Source: Gymnothorax reevesii (Eukaryota > Chordata > Actinopteri > Anguilliformes > Muraenidae). Taken from it: a stretch of DNA of 64,000 bases. The notes below the pieces were generated by a model. The model ran no database searches. It saw only the letters and a program-made list of their open reading frames with translations, and was not told the DNA's origin. The DNA is taken from the NCBI GenBank assembly GCA_029721435.1, contig CM056576.1:76266066-76330065 (forward strand). The letters run 5' to 3'. Shown here piece by piece: positions 1-10,164 of the stretch (its first letter is position 1; every line of letters starts with the position of its first letter). Both the position numbers and the translations under genes were made by a program.

Positions 1-186
1 AAATAGTTTGGACAAAGTGTAAATTTTGAATAAAATCAAAACACAATGACTTTCAAATCACACCAGCCAGTATTTTATTCAAAATAGAACAGAGATAAGA
101 TAGCAATTGTTCAAACTGTGAAATTTTACAATTTTATCAAATTTGATGGCTGCTACAGGTCTCTAAAAAGTTGGGACAGCAGCCTG
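1..186 (-). mobile_element. Terminal fragment of a Tc1/mariner-like element, cut by the window edge
   Basis: This stretch matches, in the same direction, the reverse complement of the right end of the complete element at 4927-6502. Shared landmarks are AGTTTGGACAAAGTGTAAAT near the start, a run ending in CACCAGCCAGTATTTTATT, and CAGGTCTCTAAAAAGTTGGG near 160-177. Similarity stops at about 186 and no transposase sequence follows, so this is an isolated end or deleted copy. The outermost bases of the inverted repeat lie outside the window. Confidence 0.75.
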
Positions 187-482
187 ACATCCCTCTTTTT
201 AATCATATCATGGTGATCAGAGACATACACATTGTAAAATGTTTCAGTGCTGTCATATCAGCGCTCATGAAAAACCAAGCAAATTATTTGGTCAAACTAA
301 CTCCACTAACTGTTCTTAAACAGGGCTTAATACACTTAAAGTAATGTATTTTCTGAAATGTAAAGAAAACTGACTTACCTTCTTACTTACATGGACCTCA
401 TTGAAATGGCCTTGTTTTGGCTTCAGCTGCTGCTTTAATCTGTGGCTTGCTTCAGCGAGCTTCTGAAGTTAAAAGCGTGAGG
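187..482. other. Unassigned AT-rich sequence
   Basis: I see no open reading frame, splice-bounded exon, RNA gene or repeat similarity here. Confidence 0.5.
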
Positions 483-2503
483 ACTCGGCTGAATCACAAT
501 CAAAGGGAGCTCATGTACTGATCATCTGTTATGTGTATTTCAATAAAATGTGTTTTACCCAAGAGTGTATCAAATGTGTTTAGAAAATACAACGTTGCTT
601 TATGTTGCTAACTTGAACATTTCAGGCGGATTGGGTGAAAACTTGCGAATTGGCACCGTTTTTCGTCTTCTCAACGAGGCATTTTTTTTGTGTTATACCG
701 GTGCATTTTTTCTCTCGACTGAAATGGCTATATGGTATAGTTAAGTTTTTAGTACTTCATAATGTATTGATTGTTTCCACAGGTTCAACCCAAAGAAGAT
801 AACAGAATAGAAGTCATTTTGGGGTCACTTAGTATCAAGATTTGTCCGATTTTGCTGTTTTCCCAAATATGTATCACGTTATGAAATTTAAAAATACTAA
901 TTATGTCCCAATTTACTATATGGCAGAAAGAGAATTTTTCTTGCTTGTTTATGGGGGCTATATAAGTAAGAATATCCAGTACAAGTTTCAGTTGATTATG
1001 TTAACTATCGTTATCTTAATGACTTAAAGACTCTCGGAATCACCTGTTCACGAAAATCCTTGTAGTGTCTGTACACCATCTTCTATGTTGTGTTCTTGAC
1101 AAGGAATAAACACCAGTTATGTTGTGTTTTCTGTTTACTGACTTTGTAACTTTAAAGACTTAATAGGAACACCAAATATTGGATTCGGCTTGATGGAGAC
1201 ATGTGTTTATACCTGTCGTGTTGTGTCTGTACACCGTGTAGTGTCTGTACACCAGTTTTATGAAGTGCCTATTCACCTGGCACGCAACGGTGAATAGCAT
1301 GTGTTTTGTCACATCTCTTTTTTAATGCAAAAATAAGATGAATTTCTATTATATTTTCTTTGATTTCTGGAAATTTCACCAGTGTTGCATGTTTTCTGTC
1401 ATGCTGGAACGGTCCAATATGTGATCTCAAAATTCAAAGCACAAGAAATTATCTTCATTGGGTGTTTTACATGTTAATGCGGGACTTCCCATCTAAAATC
1501 TGGGTATTATGAGTAAAGGTCAATTGTTTGGTACATGGACATATGCGAGATTCCGTAAAAACTTGTATGTAGTATTACTATGTAGTGTTTGTACATCACA
1601 GAGTTCTTCGATTATGGTGGGATATTGGGTTCTTTTTCCACAAGAATGTGATTAAATTGCTGCGTACAATTCAAATGGTCCACTCTTGATGATCTAAGTC
1701 ACACAAAGATGATGTAATATATTTGTGTTGAGTTTAGAATTAAAAATTGCTCTCTATAGTTTTATACAAGGTACATCACATTAAATCTTAGAAATATGCC
1801 AGTTTTTATATAATTGCTTGTTGTAATAGATACTTATGATGTGTTTGTCTTTCCTTTGCTTACTCGCTGAAAACTATTGTCATTAAGGAATTAGTTGTAA
1901 GTGTTAAGCTGTTATGTAGTGTCTGTACACCTCACAATCAGAAATTACATGCTCCTGTTATGGATTGATACAGACATTGTTTACAATAGCACTGTAGATT
2001 TAATGTTCAAGACAGCCTTCAGAGGATTTATCAATATGAAAAATGCATAAATACATGAAATAAATTCAGTAATTCTGATTACAATTTGTTTATGTACCTA
2101 GAAAAGAATGCTCATTTGTGTACTTTTCAACTTTAAGACAGTATCACAATCAATTATTTTGCTTTATTGCAAGGAAACCTGCCTTTTTAAAACATACATG
2201 ACATCTGTACTTCTAATACTTGAAATACAGTGTCAATGTATAACCTCGATGTATAATTTCTACCTTGATAACTAGGAGTGTTGTCACACTGTAGTGTCTG
2301 TACACCGCTGATTACCAAAAATTGTCACCATATGAAATGCATCGTATCTTTTTAATAAATAGAGTAAATACAAAAATATTTTAGGGTTAATTGCGCAAAT
2401 TTGTGGTGTTTCATATAAATATGACAGTTAATCCATAGCACACATTTACAAATTTACCATTTTTGCACCCAAGTACCCCATTTGATTGTGATTCGGCCGA
2501 CTG
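483..2503. mobile_element. Candidate non-autonomous DNA element with short inverted ends and internal motif repeats
   Basis: The left end (483-508) contains GAATCACAATCAAA, and the right end (2478-2503) carries the same sequence inverted (TTTGATTGTGATTC). About 22 of 26 bases match once one end is reverse-complemented. The 2 kb between them has no convincing coding sequence but holds six same-strand copies of a 17-bp motif. I found no clear target-site duplication, so the boundaries and even the transposon nature are inferred. Internal clustered motifs could be transposase-binding repeats, as in some plant CACTA elements, or sites for a host factor. Confidence 0.35.
1061..2306 (+). repeat. 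Six interspersed copies of the 17-bp motif TGTAGTGTCTGTACACC
   Basis: Copies start at 1061, 1219 (one mismatch), 1237, 1581 (two mismatches), 1915 and 2290. All lie on the plus strand; four are exact. Each contains the dyad GTGT-CTGT-ACAC. Start-to-start distances are 158, 18, 344, 334 and 375 bp, so this is not a simple tandem array. Sequence between copies shows no obvious similarity to the motif. Confidence 0.85.
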
Positions 2504-2626
2504 TCTCTCTTCATTTTGGAGAGCATCATGTAAACTCCACAGTTGATGCCATTCTAAATGTAAATACAGGTAGCAAATTTTATTTGAAATTAGATACAGA
2601 TTAGCCTGTTAATTAAGTTGATCATT

Positions 2627-3003
2627 GTAACTCATACGACATTCAGAGTCGTAATTAAAATATTCCACAGTACAATTTCTCATACCTCTGGATTTTAATC
2701 CTCAGTTATACTGCTAAAGTGTCAGATTATAGAGACATTTTGCAAATAAGGAGATATATAGCCATTGAAATTACACAGATCACCCAGTAGAGTAAGAAAG
2801 CACATTGTCACAATTTGTAACGCATACCACATTCAGACGGTCATGATTAAAATATTCCGCAGTGAAATTTCTCATACTTCTGGATTTTGATACTCTGTTA
2901 TATTGCCTCTGTCACCCCGGTGTCAGATTCTCCAGACTTTTTGAAGATAATATATATGATATTAATATTTCAACGGTGATATAGCCGTTGAAATTAGACA
3001 GTC
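2627..3003 (+). repeat. Imperfect tandem duplication, ~155-187 bp units
   Basis: Unit 1 (about 2627-2781) and unit 2 (about 2817-3003) share the order: GTAAC-CATAC, a CATTCAGA block, ATTAAAATATTCC, TTTCTCATAC, TCTGGATTTT, GTGTCAGATT, then a GATATAGCC-TTGAAATTA block. Unit 2 also has a small hairpin near its end, TTTCAACGG paired with CCGTTGAAA. No coding potential seen. Confidence 0.75.
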
Positions 3004-3743
3004 CGCTAATGCTAGCGTTGACTTGCACTTTTCGTTCGGTAACTAGTCATTTTCCCGAGCTAATGCTAATGCTACAGCTAGTGATTGCTACATTCGCTCG
3101 CTAGCTATACCTTTTCTCTAATGCGAGCTTCGAACAACGGAAATAAACCGAGAGAAAGCGACTACGCCAATTACGTGTAGCCATGACTTTGAAACTTTGA
3201 GACTAAACTAAGGGTTTATTGATCGAAAGCACTATTACGACCAGCATTTCTGGAACAGATCTTCAATAAGAGTAGGGGGATCCCCGTTGTCATAGCTTTA
3301 AGTCCCAACCCAACCTGGCTCTCTCTACCTGCCACGGTGCCACCAAATCATCCCCTGATCTAATTGGCTATGCAACTTGTCCTCTCCCTCCCCACCTCAA
3401 CCCCCAGGGCTCACTTGCCGGGACCTCCCTGGTTAAATAAAGGTTAAATGAAATAAATTAATAGAAATTGGGCTGAATCGCTAATAACATTGACGCGCAA
3501 GCGAGCGCTCATGTCATCTGCAACAGCGACACCCCACTTCAATCCCACAATGCCCAGCTCCAACGCCATCACGCAACGGGCTAATTCCAAATAAATTGGA
3601 AAGTAAATAACTTTAATTACTACATAAGTCACCATGACAATCACGCAGCAACAAACGCTCCATGAGTCGAGCATTTTTTGAGTCAAGCATTTTAAAATTA
3701 TCCTCACTTCAGGTTATCTCATTTTGGAGAGACAGCGCTGACG
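3004..3743. other. Upstream region with a probable retroelement tail, no gene
   Basis: About 3300-3465 ends in GGGACCTCCCTGGTTAAATA followed by AAGGTTAAATGAAATAAATT, the sort of 3' tail seen on some fish non-LTR elements; this is a recollection-level assignment. About 3600-3743 is the 5' flank of the candidate exon at 3744 and is similar, with gaps, to about 6505-6643. No coding sequence is supported. Confidence 0.4.
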
Positions 3744-3798
3744 ATGGACGCTAGCAATTTCCATACCATTAACGACATGCATCTGAATTCAGCAAGAG
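3744..3798 (+). CDS. Candidate first coding exon (18 codons plus one base)
   Basis: An ATG at 3744 opens a short frame reading MDASNFHTINDMHLNSAR, followed directly by a strong splice donor, GAG|GTGAGTAA, leaving phase 1. The large open exon at 7162 also needs one incoming base, so the two are splice-compatible and could be first and last exons of one gene. A second, decayed copy of this exon and its flank lies at 6644. Against it: the exon is very short, no promoter is evident, and a Tc1 element and a foldback element sit in the presumed intron. The link is inferred from splice phase and neighbourhood only. Confidence 0.4.
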
Positions 3799-4241
3799 GT
3801 GAGTAACCCATGAACAATTATATTTTATTCCTGATTAGCTGATTTTCACTTCTCAATCTAATTTTCTGGTGTTGGTAGAAATCTAACAGTTCATGTGTGA
3901 GCACAAAAATTGTATTGTACTGTCATACCAGCAAACTTAAGGTAAAAATGCAGCCATAAATATTAGCTTTTTCGAAGCTCATGAGACTGGTCCAGACATG
4001 GATTGATTCAGTTACAGGCTCTGTTAAGGCTGCATGAACTTTCAATAATGAAATTCAACCATTTTTAAAAATAATTGTATTCCATTAAAGTAAAACATTT
4101 GAAAAAAAATAATGAATTTTTGGGGCTAAGACCTTAGCGCAGTGCTGTAAAAAAGGAAGGCAAAATATATGGCAGCAATTGTGTAAAACTTAAAACAATG
4201 AACATCTTATTTATATTTGAACTACTTGATCATTCTCACAG

Positions 4242-4309
4242 GCCAAACTTTCAGCAACTCGAAATCGTATGAAACAAGAGGACGCTCAGTTTCTTCGGGC
4301 CAGGGATGA
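4242..4309 (+). CDS. Possible alternative terminal exon after the exon at 3744
   Basis: The acceptor CATTCTCACAG precedes 4242. In the phase supplied by the exon at 3744 it reads 21 more codons, starting GQTFSNSKSYETRGRS, to a TGA at 4307-4309. This would give a protein of only about 40 residues. The phase fits, but a fit of this length can occur by chance and no family is recognised. Confidence 0.2.
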
Positions 4310-4651
4310 AGAAACTTTATGCATTAAAATGTGTCGCTAAGCCCAGATTGCATATGTTTTGCTTAACAGGTCAAAATTTTTGGGGAGAATGTGCTTGGAA
4401 ATTTCCTGCAGTTGTATTTTTGTCTGAAAGAATTAACTTTGACAATGGTTTTGATATAGCTTATCTGCATCATGAAATTCCCATAGCTGGAGAAAAAAAA
4501 TTCTGTATGCATGCCTGCAATACCCTAAACTAAATTTAAATGTAAGCAAAAAGCAACAAAAATACCAAACACTGCAACAACCAATTAATGGCTTAGATCT
4601 TTCTAACATCAGCTGAAGCATCCCAGCTCCATGGAAACCTTTTATCTATAT

Positions 4652-4855
4652 CAGAGGTCTCCAATCTTTTCCAGAAAGGGCCGGTGTGGGTGCAGGCTTT
4701 CATTGCAACCAAGCAGCTACACACCTGATACTACTAATCAAGCTTATTAGCAAAGAGTCCAGGGGTTGATTAGTAGTATCAGGTGTGTAATAGCTTGGTT
4801 GCAATGAAAGCCTGCACCCACACTGGCCCTTTCTGGGAAAGATTGAGGACCCCTG
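4652..4855. mobile_element. Foldback MITE, hAT type, 204 bp
   Basis: Almost the whole element is one imperfect palindrome. The left arm begins CAGAGGTCTCCAATC and the right arm ends GATTGAGGACCCCTG. Both arms contain the complementary GTGGGTGCAGGCTTTCATTG block. The flanking 8-mers ATCTATAT and ATGTATAC agree at 6 of 8 positions, consistent with an old hAT 8-bp target duplication. It has no coding capacity. Confidence 0.85.
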
Positions 4856-4926
4856 ATGTATACCATGTTAAATGTTTTGCATGTATATGGGAAACTGTAT
4901 AATTAGGAATAAATTAAAAATAAATA

Positions 4927-6502
4927 CAACCCCAATTCCAAAATAGTTGGGCCAAAGTGTGAATTGTGAATAAAATCAAAATGTAATGACGTTCAGATCA
5001 CATGAGCTAATGTGTTATTTACAATAGAACACAGATAACATTTAAAATGTTGAGACTGAGACATTTTACATTTTTATCCACAAAATTAGCTTTTTTCAAA
5101 TTTTCTGGTTGCAACAGGTCTCAAAAAAGTTGGGACACAGGCAAAAAAAGGGCTGAAAAAGCCATTATTATGTAAGAGAATCAGCTGAAAGAACATTTGG
5201 CAAGTAATTAAGTTAACTGACATCAAGTGTGTAACATAATTGGCCATGAAAGGGATGTCTTAGAGAGGCTGAGTCTCTCAGAAGTGAAGATGTCCAGAGT
5301 CTCTCCATCCTGTGAAGGCTTGTGTAAAAGAAATTGTGGAATACTTTAAAAACAAATGTTCTTCAATGTCACATTACAAAGGCTTTGAAAGTCTCATCAT
5401 CGACAGTGCATAACATCATAAAAATGTTCAGAGAAACTTGAAAAATCTCTGTGCGTAAGGGACAAGGCCAAAGACCTTTACTGGATGCCTGTGATCTTCG
5501 GGCCCTCAGACACCACCGTGTCACTCACGAGCATGATTCTGTCATTGACATTACTAAATGAGTCCAGGAATACTTCAAGAAACCACTGTCTCTAAACACA
5601 GTCAGCCGTGCCATCCACAGATGCCACCTAAAACTCTATCATGCAAAAATGAAGCCATTGTTGAGCATGATCCAGAAGCGCCGCTGTGCTTTGTGGGCCA
5701 AGGTGGCAACAAAGTGGAAGAGGTCAGGAGAGTCCAAATTTCACATTCTTGTTGGAAATCATGAGGGTCATGTCCCTTGGGCTAAATAGGAGAAAGACCA
5801 CCCCTCTTGTTATCAGCGTACTGTTCAAAAGCCAGCATCTCTGATGGTATGGGGATGCATTAGTGTATATGGTGTGGGACACTTGCATGTTTTAAAAAGT
5901 ACCATGAATGCTGAAAGATATATAAAGGTTTTAGAGCAACATACTCTCCCATCCAGATGACATCTATTCTAGGGAAGGCTTTGTGTATTTCAACAGGACA
6001 ATGTAAAGCCACATACTGCAATTATTACAACAGCATGGCTTCATAGTAGAAGAGTCCATCTGCTGATCTGGCCTGCCTGCAGTCCTGATGTTTCACCGAT
6101 TGAGAACATTTGGCGCGTAATTAAACGAAAAGTCCGTCAAAGGAGACCCAAAACTCTCCAGCAGCTGCAGGCCTGTATTAAACAAGAGTGGGATCAAATT
6201 CTAATGGATAAACTCAAGAAAACTTGTCTCCTCAATGCCCAGACATCTCCGCTCTGTGTTAAAAAGATGAGGGGATGCACACCATGATAAACATGCCCCT
6301 GTCCCTACTTTTTTGAGACCTGTTGCAGCCATCAAATTTGAAATCATTTTGTGGATGAAATTGAATTTCTCAGTTTCTACATTTGCTATGTTATCTCTGT
6401 TCTATTGTAAATAAAATACTGGCTGGTGTGATTTGAAAGTCATTGCATTTTGATTTTATTCAAAATTTACACTTTGTCCCAACTATTTTGGAATTGGGGT
6501 AG
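4927..6502 (+). mobile_element. Complete but inactive Tc1/mariner element, 1576 bp
   Basis: The element is flanked by TA on both sides (4925-4926 and 6503-6504), the target site expected for this superfamily. The inverted ends read CAACCCCAATTCCAAAATAG on the left, with a near-identical inverted copy on the right, and similarity runs for well over 75 bp. The transposase reading frame inside is on the plus strand and broken. The end fragment at 1-186 belongs to the same family. Confidence 0.92.
5290..6283 (+). pseudogene. Tc1-like transposase remnant
   Basis: Recognisable pieces in several frames include a stretch reading NTVSRAIHRCHLKLYHAK (about 5600-5650) and the catalytic second-aspartate region QQDN (about 5990-6005). 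The region around the catalytic glutamate, SPIENIWRVIKRK, follows at about 6095-6135. The first catalytic aspartate is lost: the usual WSDES motif reads RSGES. Several stops and frameshifts interrupt the frame, including one soon after the RSGES motif. The enzyme would have cut and rejoined the element ends; this copy cannot. Confidence 0.85.
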
Positions 6503-6504
6503 TA

Positions 6505-6790
6505 CCTCCCACAACTACATTAGTCATAGTGACATCACGGAATAGCACTCACTCAACAGAGCAGAGTGAGGAATTTTTAAAACCAAATGTTTTAAAATTA
6601 ACTTCTATTAATATTGCTGAATGTCAGACAAACAGGACTGACAATGGATAATTTCCATATGAATAACACCATAAAATCTAAATTCAGCAAAAAGTGAGCG
6701 AACCATGAAAAATTATAAATTACTCCCGATTCACTGTATTGCCAGTAAATTTCTTGAGCCAATGCAGGTAGAAGTTGCAAATGATGACAC
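6505..6790 (+). repeat. Diverged duplicate of the 3.6-3.9 kb exon-1 region
   Basis: This block aligns with about 3610-3890. Matching landmarks are ACTACATTAGTCA/ACTACATAAGTCA, TTTTAAAATTA, the ATG-containing exon, GAACCATGAAAAATTAT against AACCCATGAACAATTAT, and a following GGTAGAA. Divergence is high, so the duplication is old. The complete Tc1 element lies directly to its left. Confidence 0.65.
6644..6693 (+). pseudogene. Decayed second copy of the candidate first exon
   Basis: An ATG at 6644 starts MDNFHMNNTIKSKFSKK and is followed by a donor-like GTGAGCG. Relative to the exon at 3744 it lacks about six bases (GCTAGC) and has one extra A. The exon phase therefore shifts from 1 to 2, and it can no longer join the open exon at 7162 in frame. 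It could still act as an untranslated first exon; that is speculation. Confidence 0.45.
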
Positions 6791-7161
6791 TCACTGAGCC
6801 ATGATGATACCTACCAGTGGTGGCTCGTCGGCCCTAACAAAGGGAAGCCAAAACCTCGCCCTTCAAAGCTTAATGACTTAAACCTTTCAGTTTACTTTTC
6901 TTGATCAGCAGTTTAGTAGGACAGTCAAATTTATTTTCGATAGCAAATGACAACACAAATGATCAATACGTCTTTATAAATTAGTGAAGTCATCTCCCAG
7001 AAAATTGTTTGTAAACATAGATATTCATAGATTTCAGGTCCATTGCTGCCATGCTTAGAGACGAGTGTTTGACAATTTTGAAAAACATCACCTCATTGAA
7101 TTCTTTTTTTTTGATCTAGACAATAGCTTAACCAATGGAAAATACTCTGCTCTTTTTCTAG

Positions 7162-8303
7162 GGTATTATGGGCCCCCTCATTTTGTGATGCTGAACTCTT
7201 GGACACCATGGCAGTCACAAGGTTTTCAGCACTCAGTGAGGTCCCTGCCAGTCTGGGTGCAGCCCGCCATACCACACACCATCCACCCTTATGTCACTTC
7301 CGGGGTGATGATGTATACAGCAGCTCCTCAGATCCTGCAGCCAGTGCAGGTGCCCAACCAACTCTCACGGAGAGCCGACGAATCCTGCCTCTTCAGGCAC
7401 AGATCGGACCTGGATTTTGAATCTTTTCACGGAGTTGAGCCGGAGGAAAACACAGAGGGAGGACCCTCCAGGCAGCAAATAACGGCCCAGGTCCATGGCG
7501 GTCCTGAGGTCCAAATCAGCGAGCCTCATGTCTCCACACTGCCTAACACTGACACTGCAAAGGAGGTTAAGGCAGAAATGGAAAAGACAGAACCATCAAA
7601 ACGAGGCCGAACGAGGAAAAGGGAAGGAATACCTGGGATGAGGAAGAAGAGAAGGACGAAGGGCGAAGCTGATGAAGGTGTGAGGGTCGAGCCTCAAGTG
7701 GGCATGCCCATGAGCCAGCTGCGTGAGGGCATGACAGAGTCCATCAGGGTATTTCACTGCCTTGGGGACAAAACCAGAGAGAGAGGTTCTGCACAGCCTC
7801 CCAAAGACAAACATGAAGCTGATTTAATCCGAAAGCCCATGGCAAGGTCTTGCAGTATCATGCTGCCACAGAGTAATGAGAGTGGGAAAAGGAAGAGGAT
7901 TTGTAAGCTCGGATTCCAGGGCCGCGTTGGAAAGACAACTTTTCCTGGGGATGTCACCTCAAGTTTGGCGCCTAGTTGCAGTTCTGATGATGCCCCAGCT
8001 GGATCTGCTCCACAGCTGGCCAGACAGAGACCCCATGTCAGTACGGACGCAGCATGTTATCAGGCTAAGGTTTGTGAGAGAAGTGACCAAGGTTCCTGTC
8101 ACTGGCAGTCCTCTCCATCCCTGAATGGATGCTCCCAAAACAAGTTCCCCTTTGTTCTGGAAGAGTCTACACCCATCCAGCCTTGGCAGCGGGAAGAGAG
8201 GGAGGCGATGAAGAAGAAGGCACAGAGAGAGAGAGAGCAGGCTGCCAGAGTGACGAAAATGGGTTTAGACTATGTTTTGGAGAGATTGAGGTACAGAATG
8301 TAG
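7162..8303 (+). CDS. Large open exon of an uncharacterised, probably nuclear protein (weakly C2orf78/DUF4629-like)
   Basis: A polypyrimidine tract and acceptor, CTCTTTTTCTAG, precede 7162. From there about 380 codons stay open to TAG at 8301-8303; the frame is also open upstream to an ATG at 7065, but that part looks intronic. The region has a proline- and tryptophan-containing start (LNSWTPWQSQG), an acidic linker, a basic cluster (KRGRTRKREG...RKKRRTKG) that could be a nuclear signal, a central ESIRVFHCLG, a second basic patch (SGKRKRI) and a charged C-terminus (REEREAMKKKAQREREQAAR). The ESIRVFHCLG segment and charged tail recall C2orf78/DUF4629 proteins, from memory and unverified. Length and absence of stops in a repeat-rich region argue for a real exon. 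It needs one incoming base, matching the donor at 3798. A single-exon retrocopy is the alternative. Confidence 0.6.
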
Positions 8304-8504
8304 CATAACCTGTACAGCCTAAAGTTTCTGGGCTTCCATTTTTCAATTAAATCTTATATTGAAAATATAAAAACTTATTAAGACTGGAAACAATTACATT
8401 TATGAAATAGTGATGTTGAATAGTAGATTGAATAGCTTAAAACCAGTAAATGATACAAAGTCATTTAAAAAGTTAAAATGAAACACTACTAAGAATCAAC
8501 AACT
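8304..8504 (+). promoter_or_regulatory. 3' flank of the 7162 exon, possible ATTAAA polyadenylation signal
   Basis: ATTAAA lies at 8346-8351, about 45 bp after the stop codon, in an AT-rich context. It is a common variant signal but such hexamers occur often by chance in this composition. Nothing else is recognised up to the transposon remnant at about 8505. Confidence 0.35.
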
Positions 8505-9900
8505 TACAAAATTACTGGCACCCCTGACTGGCACAAACAATCCAAAAATATACATATATAAACAATAATATTATCGAGAAATGAAATATACCGACGTGTT
8601 AAATACTTTTTTTAAATTGATGTTTCGATGGAAACAGCCAAAATCATACAATCATTTAATGCAAAGTAAATTGCAACAAAATCTTGGTTTCTTTATAATT
8701 GGCACCCTTCATTTAGAACGCAGTGCGACCACCTCTGGCAAGGATAATGACATGGACTCTTTTCCTGTTATTTTTGACAATGTGAAGTCACACATTTGGG
8801 GGAAATTTGGACCATTCCTCTAACCAGATCCTTCACATTCTTGGGTTTGCTTTTATCATCTGCACTCTTCAACTCAGCCCACAGGTTTTCAATTGGATTG
8901 AGGTCTGCGGACTGATATGGCCATTGCAGAATGTTGATTTTGTTGTAACAGAGCCATTTTTGTGTAGATCTTGAGTTATGCTTTGGGTCATTATCTTGTT
9001 GGAAAGTCCATCTACGAACAAGTTCCAGCCTTCTGGCAGAGGTAACTAGATTATGGCTAAAATATCCTGATACTTGGTGGAATTCATTATGCCAATAATC
9101 TTAACCAGTGCCCCTGATCCTCCATTTCACCATTTCACCGTGGGTGTGAGGGTCTTCTTCTTGTATGCCTCTCTGCTTCAACACCTAACATGCCAAGGCT
9201 TTATCTGACCGAAACATGCAATTTTGATCTCATCTGACCAAAACATGTTGTTTCAGTCATTATTAAAGTGATGTTCGACAAACTCCTAGCGCTTACATCT
9301 GTGTCAACCGGTCAGAAAAGGCTTTCTTCAGGCAACCCTTCCAAAAAGCATGAGGCTGTGGAGTTGGTGCCTGATGGTGCTTTTTGAAGCCTGGCGACCC
9401 TAAGATGCCACCAAGCCTGCAATTCACTCACAGTGATTCTTGGGGATTTTGTTGCTTCACTAACCATTCCCCTCAGTATCCTGGGGGGCAAAATGCAGTT
9501 GCATCCTCTACCTTTGCAGTTTTCAACAGTTTCCTATCTTTTGAATTTTTCAAATAATTGCCCTGACAGCACTCAGTGGCGTATTCAATTGTTTGTGAAT
9601 CTTCCTTTAGCCAGTACATTTTTAAAAAGGTCTGTGACCATCTGACTCTTTTGAACTGACAGTTGTTTTATTTTCTTCATGATGCTGGATGACAAAGGTA
9701 TATTACATTCGTGTTTCCTCATTTTTATTCCTTTGTCAAACAGGAAGTGATGTAACGGCTCAATATAGTTCCTTAACACTAAGATATAACTTAAATAGTG
9801 GAACCTTGTTGAATTTTGTTTGATGTTATTTACAATAATCTTGAAGGCTGACATTAATTGTGGAACCTTGATTTGGAGGAAATTTATTTTTTATTAAATC
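8505..9900 (-). mobile_element. Decayed Tc1-like element, minus strand
   Basis: The plus strand carries the reverse complement of typical fish Tc1 transposase DNA. Examples are CAGGTTTTCAATTGGATTGA (8882-8901), GGGTCATTATCTTGTTGGAA (8984-9003) and a CATCTGACCAAAACATGTTG block near 9232. On the minus strand these correspond to the catalytic-core region. Frames are thoroughly broken. I could not find a matching inverted repeat pair, so both ends are approximate. Confidence 0.7.
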
Positions 9901-10164
9901 AATAAATGAGTTTGGTTCCATTAGAAAATTAATATTGTACAGTATTTTTCATGTTATTTAGATTTTCTGCGTAGGTATATATTTTAGAATTTTCAGCTAA
10001 CCGGCCCTTCTGGGCCGATAAGCTATTTTCGTGGTCTGGCGTCCGTCGTCCGGAACATTTTTGTCTTATTTTCGGCCTGATGAATTTTCCTGTAAATTTG
10101 TTATAACATACTACAGTAAGTAAACCAATAACAATATATGTTATATATATAACAATATTTTTGT
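9901..10164. other. Unassigned sequence
   Basis: AT-rich DNA with a small hairpin, CGGCCCTTCTGGGCCG near 10001-10018, followed by a GTGGTCTGGCGTCCGTCGTC block that looks like a repeat fragment I cannot classify. Confidence 0.35.

Noticed and set aside
7065..7161. ATG at 7065 as the protein start of the large frame
   Set aside because: The first ~32 codons are AT-rich and phenylalanine-heavy and end at a strong splice acceptor, so they look like intron read-through; the exon is taken to begin at 7162.
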